A stretch of DNA of 64,000 bases from an uncultured Oscillibacter sp. (GCA_910578935.1 CAJTSM010000012.1:1-64000); one strand, 5' to 3'. Numbered from the stretch's first letter, positions 15,820 to 23,809 are shown. Translations and numbers: made by a program. Notes: generated by a model not told the origin, from the letters alone.

Positions 15820-17092
15820 CATGCTTTTGCGCCGGGCGCTGATGGACGCGAACTTGGCCCAGTATGAACGGGCCCTTCAAAGCGTGGAAGCCGTAGATCC
15901 GGACTTTTCCCCCGGGTATCTCCGGGAGCGGATGCGGGTGCTGGCGGACCCTTGGCGGTGGGAACGGGAGAGGACTGCCGTTCCCTGCCGGAGCCGGCGG
16001 CTGAACTGGCGGCTGATCGCCATCGTGGCGGCGCTGCTGATCCTCTCCGCCTGCGCCTACGCATTGGTAACGGGGCAGTTTACGCAGTGGTTTCCCAGCC
16101 GGGGGGTGAATCCCCAGGCGCCGGAAGTCTCGGAAGAGGTCTTGTCCCGCACGGGCACCGTTATCGAGCAAAGCCGGACCGAGGGAAACGCGACGCTCAC
16201 CCTCAACGCCGCCGTGTGGGACGGGGAGTCCCTGCTCCTCTCCCTGGTTCTGGAGTGCCCGGACGTCCCGGAGGAGTACACCCCGGGCCCCTCCGGCCCC
16301 TATGGCAACGGCCTCCACACGGCGGAATGCTACGTGAGCATGCGGGAGGACCAGTGGGTCGAATACGAGAAAATCAGGCAGATGGACTATTACATCCAGC
16401 AAGGGCTGTACCTGGAACAGCTGGAAGGGGATATCCAGGCCGGCCTGGCCGAGGGGCGGCAGCGGAATTACGGCCTGATGTTCACCCTGATCGAGCGGGA
16501 GGAGGATGTCCTCACCTTTGAGGTGCATATGAGCCTGGGCCCCTATGTGGAGCGGCCGGAGCTGACCCTTCACATGGAAAAGCTCTCCTTCTTCGGAGAC
16601 GACAAGTTCCACATCGACGGCCCCTTCGACTTCACCTTCACCCTGGAGAAGACCTTCCCGAACATCCGCTACCGGGGCGGCGTGGTGGAGACGACCCTGG
16701 GGAAGCCGCCCCTGCGGGAGGTCCCCCTGCGCTTCACGGAGTTTGAGGTCACCGTCAAAGGCCTGACCGCCACCGGCGAGGTTCTGGCCCCGGTGGACCT
16801 GGGCGGGGGATTTCCCCCGTGGGTCGAGATCGGCGAGGACGTGGAACCGCTGCGTCACGAGGATCTGCTGTTTGCCTTTTGGGAGGGCCCCTTTGGCCTC
16901 TGGACGGAGGACGGGAACTATGTAGACCTCACGAATGCGGGCCCCAGCATGAGCGGCGGCGTCCCTGAGGAGACACTCGAGGCTCACTGGGGCTTCGACT
17001 TCCCCTATCCCATCGACCCCGCCACGGTGACGGCGCTGAAAATCGGCGGCGTCCGGGTGGAGCTGAGCGAATGGAAGCGCCAGGACGGATAA
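15806..17092 (+). CDS. Membrane-anchored anti-sigma factor with large ectodomain (module 1)
   Basis: A 428-aa protein with a cytoplasmic N-terminus of about 66 residues, one membrane helix at about 68-88 (LIAIVAALLILSACAYALV) and an extracytoplasmic part of about 340 residues. The layout and the 14-base overlap with the sigma gene identify it as the sigma's membrane partner, resembling DUF4179-type anti-sigma proteins (family name tentative). The ectodomain has repeated beta-like strands (NATLTLNAAVWDGESLLLSL; GPFDFTFTLEKTFPNIRY). It is homologous over its whole length to 20633-21937 and, in the ectodomain only, to the secreted protein 19399-20511. The signal it senses is unknown. Confidence 0.8.
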   Translation: MTQFDMLLRRALMDANLAQYERALQSVEAVDPDFSPGYLRERMRVLADPWRWERERTAVPCRSRRLNWRLIAIVAALLILSACAYALVTGQFTQWFPSRGVNPQAPEVSEEVLSRTGTVIEQSRTEGNATLTLNAAVWDGESLLLSLVLECPDVPEEYTPGPSGPYGNGLHTAECYVSMREDQWVEYEKIRQMDYYIQQGLYLEQLEGDIQAGLAEGRQRNYGLMFTLIEREEDVLTFEVHMSLGPYVERPELTLHMEKLSFFGDDKFHIDGPFDFTFTLEKTFPNIRYRGGVVETTLGKPPLREVPLRFTEFEVTVKGLTATGEVLAPVDLGGGFPPWVEIGEDVEPLRHEDLLFAFWEGPFGLWTEDGNYVDLTNAGPSMSGGVPEETLEAHWGFDFPYPIDPATVTALKIGGVRVELSEWKRQDG

Positions 17093-17150
17093 AAATATTT
17101 TTCAAATTTTTTAAAATTCTGTAATACATTGCCCTCCCCCTCCGTTTATC
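17091..17150 (+). promoter_or_regulatory. Conserved block before the first stalk-domain gene
   Basis: AAAAATATTTTTC and AAATTTTTT are followed by CCCTCCCCCTCCGTTTA (ending 17148). The sequence matches the minus-strand block at 20575-20635 over its whole length, although the genes downstream are different. Confidence 0.6.
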
Positions 17151-17210
17151 AAGCAGACGGACGCGGGGAGGGCTTTCTCTTCCCGCCCAAAAAGAAAGGA
17201 AGGTATCTTT

Positions 17211-18131
17211 ATGAAAAAACGTATCGCGTCCTTTGCCGGCGGCTTTTTTGCCGTCCTGGCCCTGTCCCTCTGCCTGACCACCGCCCTGGCGGCTTCCGGC
17301 AAGGTGAGCTACAATTTCGCCAATGTGGCCCTGGACGGGGGGACCGTCATTGCGGCGGGGGCGGACATCACCGCCGCCAACGGACAGCAGATCCCCGGCT
17401 CCATCCTCTACACCGACGAGACGGGGGGCAAGACCAACTACCTCCCTCTCCGCAAAATCAGCGAGCTTTTGAAGGTAGAAGTCAGCTATGACTCCGCTGC
17501 CAAGACCGTTTACCTGGGCAAACAGCCCGACAAGGCGGCGCAGACGGCCGAGCCCGCCGCCGAGCCCGCCGCCGGTGAAAATGTCATCGACCTCAGAATC
17601 CCCAAGGAAGTGCCCAAAAATCCCCGCCGGGGCGACGTGGAGCTTATCAAGAGCCGGGGCGGCACGATTCTCCCGGACGGAGACGTGAACTCCTACCGGG
17701 GGAATGACAAGATGTTCAAGGACAAAAACGGGGAGCTTCGCTGGGAATACAAGGTGGGGAACGAGGGAATCCTCACGGACCTGGACAAAAGGGCGGCAGA
17801 GTGGTCCATCGTGGATGGAGACTTTCCCAAGAACAAAAAGGGCGAGAGCTACGGCTCCATGCTGCTGGCGGAGTATGTGGGTTACATGCCGGACCTGGTG
17901 CAGATGGCGGAAGGATATGTCCGCTGGGATGAGTTCGACGCCGCCGGGCAGTCCCTGAGCGGCATGTCCGAGGAGGAGTGCCCCCACGTGTGGACTGCGC
18001 CCCTGTATAACGAAGAGGGCGAAGTCATCGGGGACTATCAGGGACAGTGCAATGGGCATTACGATTTCTCGGGCAAGACCATGGAGGAGGTCAGGGCGGC
18101 TTTGGAGAGGGGAGAGTACAGTCAGCGATGA
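17211..18131 (+). CDS. Secreted stalk-domain (copper amine oxidase N-like) protein, copy 1
   Basis: A 306-aa exported protein. The signal peptide covers residues 1 to about 28 (hydrophobic core VLALSLCLTTALA, cleavage after ALA). Residues about 30-105 are a stalk-type domain (NGQQIPGSILYTDE; NYLPLRKISELLKVEVSYD; KTVYLGKQ) known from copper amine oxidase N-terminal-like cell-surface proteins. After a short Ala/Pro/Glu linker a unique domain of about 190 residues contains RRGDVELIKSRGG and ends with SGKTMEEVRAALERGE. It has its own copy of the ECF-type upstream block, so it is a likely sigma target. The next gene is a tandem copy. Confidence 0.8.
   Translation: MKKRIASFAGGFFAVLALSLCLTTALAASGKVSYNFANVALDGGTVIAAGADITAANGQQIPGSILYTDETGGKTNYLPLRKISELLKVEVSYDSAAKTVYLGKQPDKAAQTAEPAAEPAAGENVIDLRIPKEVPKNPRRGDVELIKSRGGTILPDGDVNSYRGNDKMFKDKNGELRWEYKVGNEGILTDLDKRAAEWSIVDGDFPKNKKGESYGSMLLAEYVGYMPDLVQMAEGYVRWDEFDAAGQSLSGMSEEECPHVWTAPLYNEEGEVIGDYQGQCNGHYDFSGKTMEEVRAALERGEYSQR
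17262..17533. repeat. Direct repeat of 272 bp shared by the two stalk genes (copy 1)
   Basis: Bases 17262-17533 and 18241-18512 differ at only two positions over 272 bases. The flanking parts of the two genes diverge much more. This suggests recent duplication or gene conversion limited to the signal-peptide end and stalk domain. Confidence 0.85.
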
Positions 18132-18183
18132 CGGCCCCGGCCTCCCACACGTGAAAACTTTGAATCAGAAAGGATTGTATACC

Positions 18184-19086
18184 ATGAAAAAGACCGGACA
18201 TATCTCTTCCTTCCTCAGCGGGGCCGCCGCGGCCCTGACCCTGTCCCTCTGCCTGACCACCGCCCTGGCGGCTTCCGGCAAGGTGAGCTACAATTTCGCC
18301 AATGTGGCCCTGGACGGGGGAACCGTCATTGCGGCGGGGGCGGACATCACCGCCGCCAACGGACAGCAGATCCCCGGCTCCATCCTCTACACCGACGAGA
18401 CGGGGGGCAAGACCAACTACCTCCCTCTCCGCAAAATCAGCGAGCTTTTGAAGGTGGAAGTCAGCTATGACTCCGCTGCCAAGACCGTTTACCTGGGCAA
18501 ACAGCCCGACAAATCCGCCGCCGAGTCTCAGCCCGCCGCCGGGGAAAATGTCATCGACCTCCGCACGCCCAAGACGGTGCCCGAGAACCCCCGCCGGGGC
18601 GACGCGGAGCTCATCAGGAGCCGGGGCGGCACCATTCTTCCGGACGGAGACGTGAATTCCTACCGGGGGAATGAAAAGCTGTTCAAGAACAAGAATGGTG
18701 ATCTCTGGTATGAGTATCTGGTGGGGAACGAGAGCGCTCTGAACGACCAGGACAAAAAGCTGGCGGAGAAATATCTGGTGAACGGTGAATACCCGAAGAA
18801 CAAAAAGGGCGAGAGCTACGGCCTTTGGCAGCTGGCCTATTACGTGGGCTATGAGCCGGACCTGCAAAATCAGTTGGACGGATACATCCGGGCGGCGGAA
18901 CGGCAAAAGGCGGCGGACGCGCTGATGGGCCTCTCCAAAGAGGAGTGCCCCCACGAGTACGCCTATTCCCTGTATGACAAGGAGGGCGAGGTTATCCGGG
19001 AGGAGAAGGACCCCTGCCAGGGACATTTTGAGGGCAAGTCCATGGAGTATGTCCGGCAGGCCATAGAGGAAGGCCGGCTGTGGTAA
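18184..19086 (+). CDS. Secreted stalk-domain protein, copy 2
   Basis: A 300-aa tandem paralogue of the gene before it. The signal peptide (MKKTGHISSFLSGAAAALTL) has a different first part, but from LSLCLTTALA to the end of the stalk domain the protein is essentially identical. The C-terminal domain keeps RRGDAELIRSRGGTILPDGD and SYGLWQLAYYVGYEPDL but differs at many positions. The start is the ATG at 18184 with AGAAAGGA upstream; the longer frame from 18052 only overlaps copy 1. It has no separate copy of the conserved block and is probably co-transcribed with copy 1. Confidence 0.8.
   Translation: MKKTGHISSFLSGAAAALTLSLCLTTALAASGKVSYNFANVALDGGTVIAAGADITAANGQQIPGSILYTDETGGKTNYLPLRKISELLKVEVSYDSAAKTVYLGKQPDKSAAESQPAAGENVIDLRTPKTVPENPRRGDAELIRSRGGTILPDGDVNSYRGNEKLFKNKNGDLWYEYLVGNESALNDQDKKLAEKYLVNGEYPKNKKGESYGLWQLAYYVGYEPDLQNQLDGYIRAAERQKAADALMGLSKEECPHEYAYSLYDKEGEVIREEKDPCQGHFEGKSMEYVRQAIEEGRLW
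18241..18512. repeat. Direct repeat of 272 bp shared by the two stalk genes (copy 2)
   Basis: Partner of 17262-17533, offset by 979 bases with two mismatches. Confidence 0.85.
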
Positions 19087-19129
19087 TGCGTTCCCTAAGC
19101 AGATCACCGAAGTTTTTGCAGCGGTGTGA

Positions 19130-19237
19130 TACTGGCCGCGCTTTGGGGAATACAAAGCGGGCCGCGGCGGGCCCCTGGACGCCACCGGCATGACCATGGA
19201 GGAGGTTAAGGAGGCCATCGCAAGGGGCGAGCGGTAA
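19130..19237 (+). pseudogene. Remnant 3' end of a third stalk-gene copy
   Basis: The reading frame ending at the TAA 19235-19237 gives GMTMEEVKEAIARGER, which aligns with the C-terminal end of copy 1 (GKTMEEVRAALERGE) and copy 2 (GKSMEYVRQAIEEG). Upstream in this frame is a stop at 19127-19129, and there is no start codon or signal peptide. It is the leftover tail of a tandem copy that was lost. Confidence 0.7.
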
Positions 19238-19287
19238 TACGGCAGTTCCGAAAGGAAAGTTGGTTCCGCCGCCGGCCCCACGGCAAG

Positions 19288-19320
19288 AACAGGCACAGCC
19301 TTTGGGCTGTGCCTGTTTTG
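19288..19320 (+). terminator. Terminator of ECF module 1
   Basis: A 13-bp perfect stem (19288-19300 with 19305-19317, loop TTTG) is followed by TT and a G-broken T tract. It lies between the two converging modules. Another 9-bp GC stem at 19342-19366 may serve the opposite strand. Confidence 0.7.
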
Positions 19321-19398
19321 GTGGGATATTCTGCGCCGGGCGCCGCCGGTCGGGGGCACCGGCGGCGTCCGGCCAAACAGCCCCGGATTCATAAATAG

Positions 19399-20511
19399 TT
19401 ACTCCGCCGTGCGTTCCAGACCGCTGAGCTCCACCCGTGTCCCGCTGATGTCCACCGCCGTCACCGCAGCGGGGTCGATGGGATAGGGGAAGTTCTGGCC
19501 CAAGTGACCTGTAATGGGTTCCCCCTTCGTTCCAGTCATTACGCCCTGGACCGAAAAACCGGAACAGGTCACATATTTGCCGTCCTTGGTCCAGACGCCT
19601 TCCAGCCGCATGTTCAGGTCCTTGTCCATGTCCAGGTTCGTTGCCCCCGGCACGGGGTCCTGCCCCCGGTGGATCACGTTCACCGTACCCTTCACGTCCA
19701 GGGCATAGCCGGTGCTGATTTGGGTGGAGGAAATGCTGGCGGCGGTGATTCGCACGGGCATTTTTTTGATGGTTGCCTGGAGATTTCCCTTGTAGTTCAC
19801 AGACGGGAGCAGCTTATCCAGCGTGAAGGTGAACTCAAACGGCCCCTTCAGCAAGTAGTCGCCCGACCTGGTGCCGGGCTGCTCCGCGCCTTGGCCCGTA
19901 ATTTCTACATTCTCAATATGCAGCGTGATCTCCGGCTTTTCCAGATAGGCGTCCAGGACCATCGACGCCGTAAGCTGGACGGTGTCTCCCTCCCGGCTGA
20001 CAACACCGAGATTCGGATTCAGCTCCCTCTGTCCCTGCCCCTGCTCCATCAGGTACTGAAACCGCTGGACCCGCTTTTCCTTGGAGCCGTCGGACTCGCT
20101 CTCGACCTTGTTTTTCACATACGCCTTCCACTGTTCCTCCGGTATCCTGGCGGTGCAACCCTCCGAATTAAGCCAGGTATACTGGTCCACCACCGTCGGG
20201 AGGCTCGGGCTCTTCGCGGTGAGAGACAAACGCACAGAGCCCCCGTTCCACACGGCGCCGTTCAGGGTCAGCGTCTCGCTGCCCGCGGTTTTCGTCTGCT
20301 GGATCGCGGTGCCCATCCGGGCCAGGACGGCCTCCGACGCCTCCGGGGCCTCTGGGTTTACCCCCATATCGGGGAACCACTGGGAGAATTGCCCGGCGGG
20401 CTTCGGGGCGGCGTTCTCCGTTTTGGGCTCCGCCGCCAGGGCGGCGCAGCTCAGCGATGCCAGCAGGACCAGGGCGAACAGCCCCGAACTCAAACGCTTC
20501 CAAATTTTCAT
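19399..20511 (-). CDS. Secreted, detached copy of the anti-sigma ectodomain (module 2)
   Basis: A 370-aa protein with a signal peptide (residues 1 to about 26, core LFALVLLASLSCAALA). The rest is homologous to the ectodomains of the two anti-sigma proteins: it keeps GQFSQWFPDMGVNPEAPEAS, MGTAIQQTKTAGSETLTLNG, GPFEFTFTLDKLLPSVNYKG and the C-terminal FPYPIDPAAVTAVDISGTR. It lacks the cytoplasmic sigma-binding part and the membrane helix. It is therefore a soluble version of the sensor that could bind the same ligand or partner. The upstream block at 20575-20635 suggests sigma control. This arrangement is unusual. Confidence 0.8.
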   Translation of the reverse strand: MKIWKRLSSGLFALVLLASLSCAALAAEPKTENAAPKPAGQFSQWFPDMGVNPEAPEASEAVLARMGTAIQQTKTAGSETLTLNGAVWNGGSVRLSLTAKSPSLPTVVDQYTWLNSEGCTARIPEEQWKAYVKNKVESESDGSKEKRVQRFQYLMEQGQGQRELNPNLGVVSREGDTVQLTASMVLDAYLEKPEITLHIENVEITGQGAEQPGTRSGDYLLKGPFEFTFTLDKLLPSVNYKGNLQATIKKMPVRITAASISSTQISTGYALDVKGTVNVIHRGQDPVPGATNLDMDKDLNMRLEGVWTKDGKYVTCSGFSVQGVMTGTKGEPITGHLGQNFPYPIDPAAVTAVDISGTRVELSGLERTAE

Positions 20512-20574
20512 GATGATGCCTTCCTTTCTTTTTTCGGCCGGAAAAGGGAAGCCCTCCCCGCGACCTTCTGTCAG

Positions 20575-20635
20575 GTAAACGGAGGGGGAGGGCGTTGTAT
20601 CCCACGATTTTGAAAATTCCGGAAAAATATTTTTA
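20575..20635 (-). promoter_or_regulatory. Conserved block before the secreted ectodomain gene
   Basis: On the minus strand AAAAATATTTTTCCGG, then TGGGATAC, then CCCTCCCCCTCCGTTTACC. It is nearly the same as the plus-strand block at 17091-17150. Confidence 0.6.
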
Positions 20636-21937
20636 CTGGTTCAGGCGCGTCAGCCCGCTCAGCTCCACCCGCTTCCCGCCGATGCTCACCGCCGTCACCT
20701 GGGCGGGGTCTATCACGTGGACCGGATTGCCGCGCATCTCCCCGTCGGCGTTTCCGTTCTCATCCACAGAGAACGCCGTCCCGCCAAGACACTCCACATA
20801 TTCGCCGTCCTTCGTCCAGAGCCCGTTCAAGCTCATGGCCAGGTTCTGCTCCAGGCTGATATGCAGCTTGTCCGGGTCCTCCCCCGTGGGGTCCAGCAGG
20901 GCCAGGAGGTCCACGTCGGCGCAGACCTGGAAGGCCATGACGGTGATCTTTGAGACTCGCAGAGGGATGTTCTCATAGGTCGCGTCGATGTCTCCCGCGT
21001 AGCTGATGGGCGAGAGTTTGTTGTCCAGGGTGAAGGTGAAGTCAAAGGGGCCCTTGAGAAACGGTTCGTTCAGTTCCTGGTCGGTGGTGACGGTTCCGTC
21101 GGGGTCAATCTGTGAGATGTGGATACGGGGAGTATCGTCGTTGTCCCCCTCCTCCACCTTGTAAGTGGCGAGGTTTTCGATGTGCAGCGTCAGCTCCGGG
21201 TCCTCCACGTAGTCGAACAGGGCTGTCATCCCTTGGAGGATGAGGGTCCCGTCCTCCTGGCGGGCCGCCCGGAAGAACGAGGTGCGGAAAGGCTCATAGG
21301 GGTCCTCCAAATCGGCCCGGACCAGCTCCTCCCGCTCTTCCTCCGTGGAGTCGATATGGCTGTCGGCGTGGATTCGGGCGATTTTCTTCCGCAGATACGC
21401 CTCCCGCTGGTCCTCCGCCAGCCCAAGGCGGCACTCCAGGTCGTAGAGACTTTCAAGGTCGAAGTCCTCCGGCAGGTCCGGGATGTCCGCCGTCAGGGAC
21501 AGCCGCAGCTCCTGCCCGTCCCACACGGCGGCGTTCAATGTCACCGTCGCGCCGTCCACGGTCTGGGGCTCCCCGATGACGGTGCCCATGCGGCTCACGA
21601 TCTCCTCCGAGGCCTCCGGGGCCTTGGGGTTCATCCAGATCCCGGGGAACCACTGGGAGAACTGCCCGGTCACTGCGGCTACGGCACAGGCGGAGAGGAG
21701 CAGCAGCGCCGCCACGATGGCGATGAGCCGCCAGTTCAGCCGTGTTCTCCGGCGGGGTCCGGCCAGCTCCTGCCGCCGCATCCAGCCCCAGGGGTCCGCC
21801 AGGAGCCGCATCCGCTCCCGGAGGTAGGCGGGGGAGAAGTTTACTTCCGCGGCGTCCGCATTTTGGAGGACCCGCTCATATTGGGCCAGGTTGGCGTCCA
21901 TCAGCCCCCGGCGCAAAGACGATTCAAACTGCGTCAT
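20633..21937 (-). CDS. Membrane-anchored anti-sigma factor with large ectodomain (module 2)
   Basis: A 434-aa paralogue of 15806-17092. The N-terminus (MTQFESSLRRGLMDANLAQY) is nearly the same, the membrane helix is at about 69-89 (LIAIVAALLLLSACAVAAV), and the ectodomain opens with TGQFSQWFPGIWMNPKAPEA. The ectodomain differs enough (long acidic loop near residues 170-230, extra strands) that a different ligand is possible. It overlaps the sigma gene by 14 bases exactly as in module 1. Its role is inferred as holding the sigma factor at the membrane until a signal arrives. Confidence 0.8.
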   Translation of the reverse strand: MTQFESSLRRGLMDANLAQYERVLQNADAAEVNFSPAYLRERMRLLADPWGWMRRQELAGPRRRTRLNWRLIAIVAALLLLSACAVAAVTGQFSQWFPGIWMNPKAPEASEEIVSRMGTVIGEPQTVDGATVTLNAAVWDGQELRLSLTADIPDLPEDFDLESLYDLECRLGLAEDQREAYLRKKIARIHADSHIDSTEEEREELVRADLEDPYEPFRTSFFRAARQEDGTLILQGMTALFDYVEDPELTLHIENLATYKVEEGDNDDTPRIHISQIDPDGTVTTDQELNEPFLKGPFDFTFTLDNKLSPISYAGDIDATYENIPLRVSKITVMAFQVCADVDLLALLDPTGEDPDKLHISLEQNLAMSLNGLWTKDGEYVECLGGTAFSVDENGNADGEMRGNPVHVIDPAQVTAVSIGGKRVELSGLTRLNQ

Positions 21938-22457
21938 AGACGTATCCCTCCTTTTCCAGCTGGGCCCGGAGCATGGCCCGGCCCCGCATTACCCGGCTGG
22001 CCACGGTGGACTCGTTGATGTTCAGCCGCCGGGCGATCTCCCGGTTACTCTGCTCCTCCACGCACTTGAGTTCCAGAATCCGGCGGTAGCCCTCCGGCAG
22101 GGCCCGGATCAGGGACACCAAGTAGCTGTACTCCTCCTGGCGCTCCTCCGGGGCCGGGGGGTCCCAGTCCTCCGGGAAGGCCACGGTTTTCCGCTCCGCC
22201 CGGAGGATGTCCAGGGCGCAGTTCTTGGCCACGGTGACCACGTAGCCCTCCGTCTCCCCCCAGGGCAGGGCGGATACCCGCTCCCAGCTTTTCAAAAGCT
22301 GGAACCAAGTCTGCTGGGCGGCGTCCTCCGCCCGGGATGGGTCGCCCAGAATCCGCAGGACCACGGCGTAGACCTTTTTCTCATAGGCTTCGTAAAGCCG
22401 GGAGAATCTTTGCTGATCCTCCTCGGTTTCCAGCATGGCAAGGTATATTGCAAGCAC
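21924..22457 (-). CDS. ECF-type RNA polymerase sigma factor (module 2)
   Basis: A 177-aa close paralogue of the module 1 sigma factor and the same length. Region 2 is QRFSRLYEAYEKKVYAVVL and DAAQQTWFQLLKSW. Region 4 is SLIRALPEGYRRILELKCVE with the HTH NREIARRLNINESTVASRVM. The recognition helix differs at a few positions between the two (GMKESTVAV versus NINESTVAS), yet their upstream blocks are alike, so cross-recognition is likely. Confidence 0.92.
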   Translation of the reverse strand: MLAIYLAMLETEEDQQRFSRLYEAYEKKVYAVVLRILGDPSRAEDAAQQTWFQLLKSWERVSALPWGETEGYVVTVAKNCALDILRAERKTVAFPEDWDPPAPEERQEEYSYLVSLIRALPEGYRRILELKCVEEQSNREIARRLNINESTVASRVMRGRAMLRAQLEKEGYVYDAV

Positions 22458-22499
22458 GAGCAGTCACATCCTTTGTTTTGATTTAGCGGTATCCCGACA

Positions 22500-22545
22500 G
22501 GTAAACGGCGGGGAGGATAAAAGTATCCCATGTAAAAAAATTTTT
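22500..22545 (-). promoter_or_regulatory. Conserved upstream block of the second ECF module
   Basis: On the minus strand AAAAATTTTT, then TGGGATAC, then CCTCCCC-GC-CGTTTACC. It is the counterpart of 15196-15243. Confidence 0.6.
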
Positions 22546-22909
22546 GGATAAAGCAGGCCTTGTTTGAAAAACTTCAAAACGTTCAACCGGCGGATATAGT
22601 TCTTGCCGGGCGGCAGCCTGCCCGAAAACATCTGCCTTGGCCGGAACAACCCTTTCGCCGTTTGGCCTTATGCGAACGGGTCCTAATGTCTGGGCCCTTT
22701 TGCAATGCCGGAGGATTTTCAGCAAATTCAATTATATAGAAATAAGCCTACAGGCGCAAGTAAGGGGCGGTCCGATCGGACCGCCCCTTACTTGCGCCAT
22801 AAAAGGAGTTCGGGATGAACGACGGTTTAGGCCTTGTTTGAAAAATGTCAAAACGCCCAAGCGCGGGTCTTTCTCACCGTTGGGCATTCCGTCAGTGTTG
22901 AAACAAGGT
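22546..22909. other. Gene-free region with repeats and a 46-bp palindrome
   Basis: It contains a partial dispersed repeat from about 22555 (GGCCTTGTTTGAAAAA), the 46-bp palindrome at 22753-22798 and a complete small repeat at 22825-22915. No gene is supported. Confidence 0.7.
22753..22798. repeat. Perfect 46-bp palindrome
   Basis: The arms start GGCGCAAGTAAGGGGCGGTC and meet at GATC with no loop, so every base pairs with its mirror. It could extrude as a cruciform or fold as a long hairpin in RNA. No T-run follows, so it is not a classic terminator. Confidence 0.95.
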
Positions 22910-22915
22910 CTAAAC
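22825..22915. repeat. Short MITE-like element with terminal inverted repeats
   Basis: A 91-base element bounded by GTTTAGGCCTTGTTT and its near inverted copy AAACAAGGTCTAAAC. Its right end supplies the TAG stop codon of the aldolase gene on the minus strand. It is internally related to the larger copies (GGGCATTCCG and ACCGTTGGG). Confidence 0.75.
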
Positions 22916-23809
22916 AATTTCTTGATATTCCGCCAGTACCTGGTCCAGCATTCTGCGGACACGCCCAAAGGCGATATTGTCGGATTCGTCAAAGGGAAAG
23001 ATTGCCTTAGGGGAAATCTCGACGCCGCGATGGACCAGCATTTTTTTAAAGAGCAGGGAACAGCTGGAACCCACTTCGTAAATAGGCATCAGCCGGTGGA
23101 GCAGCGGCGTCAGTTTCAGCGCCCTGGCGTAATCCCCGCTGTTGACTGAGCGGATCAAGTCGCTCCAGATATCCGGAACGACGTTGGACAGCCCTCCGAT
23201 GGAGCCGCTGCCGCCTGCGGAGAGGTTGTAGAGAAATTGGTCGTCAAAGCCGGAATAGACCTCAAAGGGCAGCCCCTCCACAGCACGGCAGATTTGATTG
23301 GTATGACCGGGCTCTGTGACGGTATCCTTCAGCCCCACGATGTTGGGATTTGCTTCCATCAAACGGCAGACCGTTTTTGCCTCGATAGAATGGCCGCTTC
23401 GAGCGGGATAATTGTAGATGTACATATCTCCCTTCAAATGCTTGGCCAAGGTATCGTAATAGGTAAACAAGTGCTCCTGGTCCATGCCGTAGTAATAGGG
23501 AGCAATGACCAGCGGCGCGCGGTAACCCATGGCATAGACACTGTTGGACAGCTCCAGCGTCTGGTGAAAATTGATGCTTCCGGTACCGGCATAGAGCTCT
23601 GTGCGGCCGTTGACATATCCGGCATAAAATTCCAGAAAGTCCCGTTTTTCCGCCACGGTGAGCTCTGTGAATTCCCCGGTGGAGCCCAGCACCAGAATGC
23701 CGTCCACTCTGTTTTGGATGAGGTAGTCCGCCACTTTTTTGTTGGCTTCGTAATCCGGTTTTCCGTTGTGATCAAATACTGTAACGACTGGGACAATGAT
23801 CTTGACCAT
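22910..23809 (-). CDS. DapA-family class I aldolase (2-keto-3-deoxy sugar acid aldolase candidate)
   Basis: A 299-aa (beta/alpha)8 aldolase of the dihydrodipicolinate synthase / N-acetylneuraminate lyase family. The motifs are GILVLGSTGEFTELT, the Tyr motif YIYNYPARSG and the Schiff-base Lys in IVGLKDTVTEPG. The start is ATG 23809, with AGGAGG upstream; the frame runs 16 codons further without a site. It is last in the ilvD-nifJ-aldolase operon. A dehydratase upstream, a GntP permease in the regulon and pyruvate oxidoreductase next door point to cleavage of a 2-keto-3-deoxy acid to pyruvate plus an aldehyde rather than lysine synthesis. The exact substrate is unknown. Confidence 0.85.
   Translation of the reverse strand: MVKIIVPVVTVFDHNGKPDYEANKKVADYLIQNRVDGILVLGSTGEFTELTVAEKRDFLEFYAGYVNGRTELYAGTGSINFHQTLELSNSVYAMGYRAPLVIAPYYYGMDQEHLFTYYDTLAKHLKGDMYIYNYPARSGHSIEAKTVCRLMEANPNIVGLKDTVTEPGHTNQICRAVEGLPFEVYSGFDDQFLYNLSAGGSGSIGGLSNVVPDIWSDLIRSVNSGDYARALKLTPLLHRLMPIYEVGSSCSLLFKKMLVHRGVEISPKAIFPFDESDNIAFGRVRRMLDQVLAEYQEIV

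Noticed and set aside
22753..22798. The 46-bp palindrome as an intrinsic terminator
   Set aside because: No T-run follows on either strand, and it lies among repeat copies rather than right after a gene.
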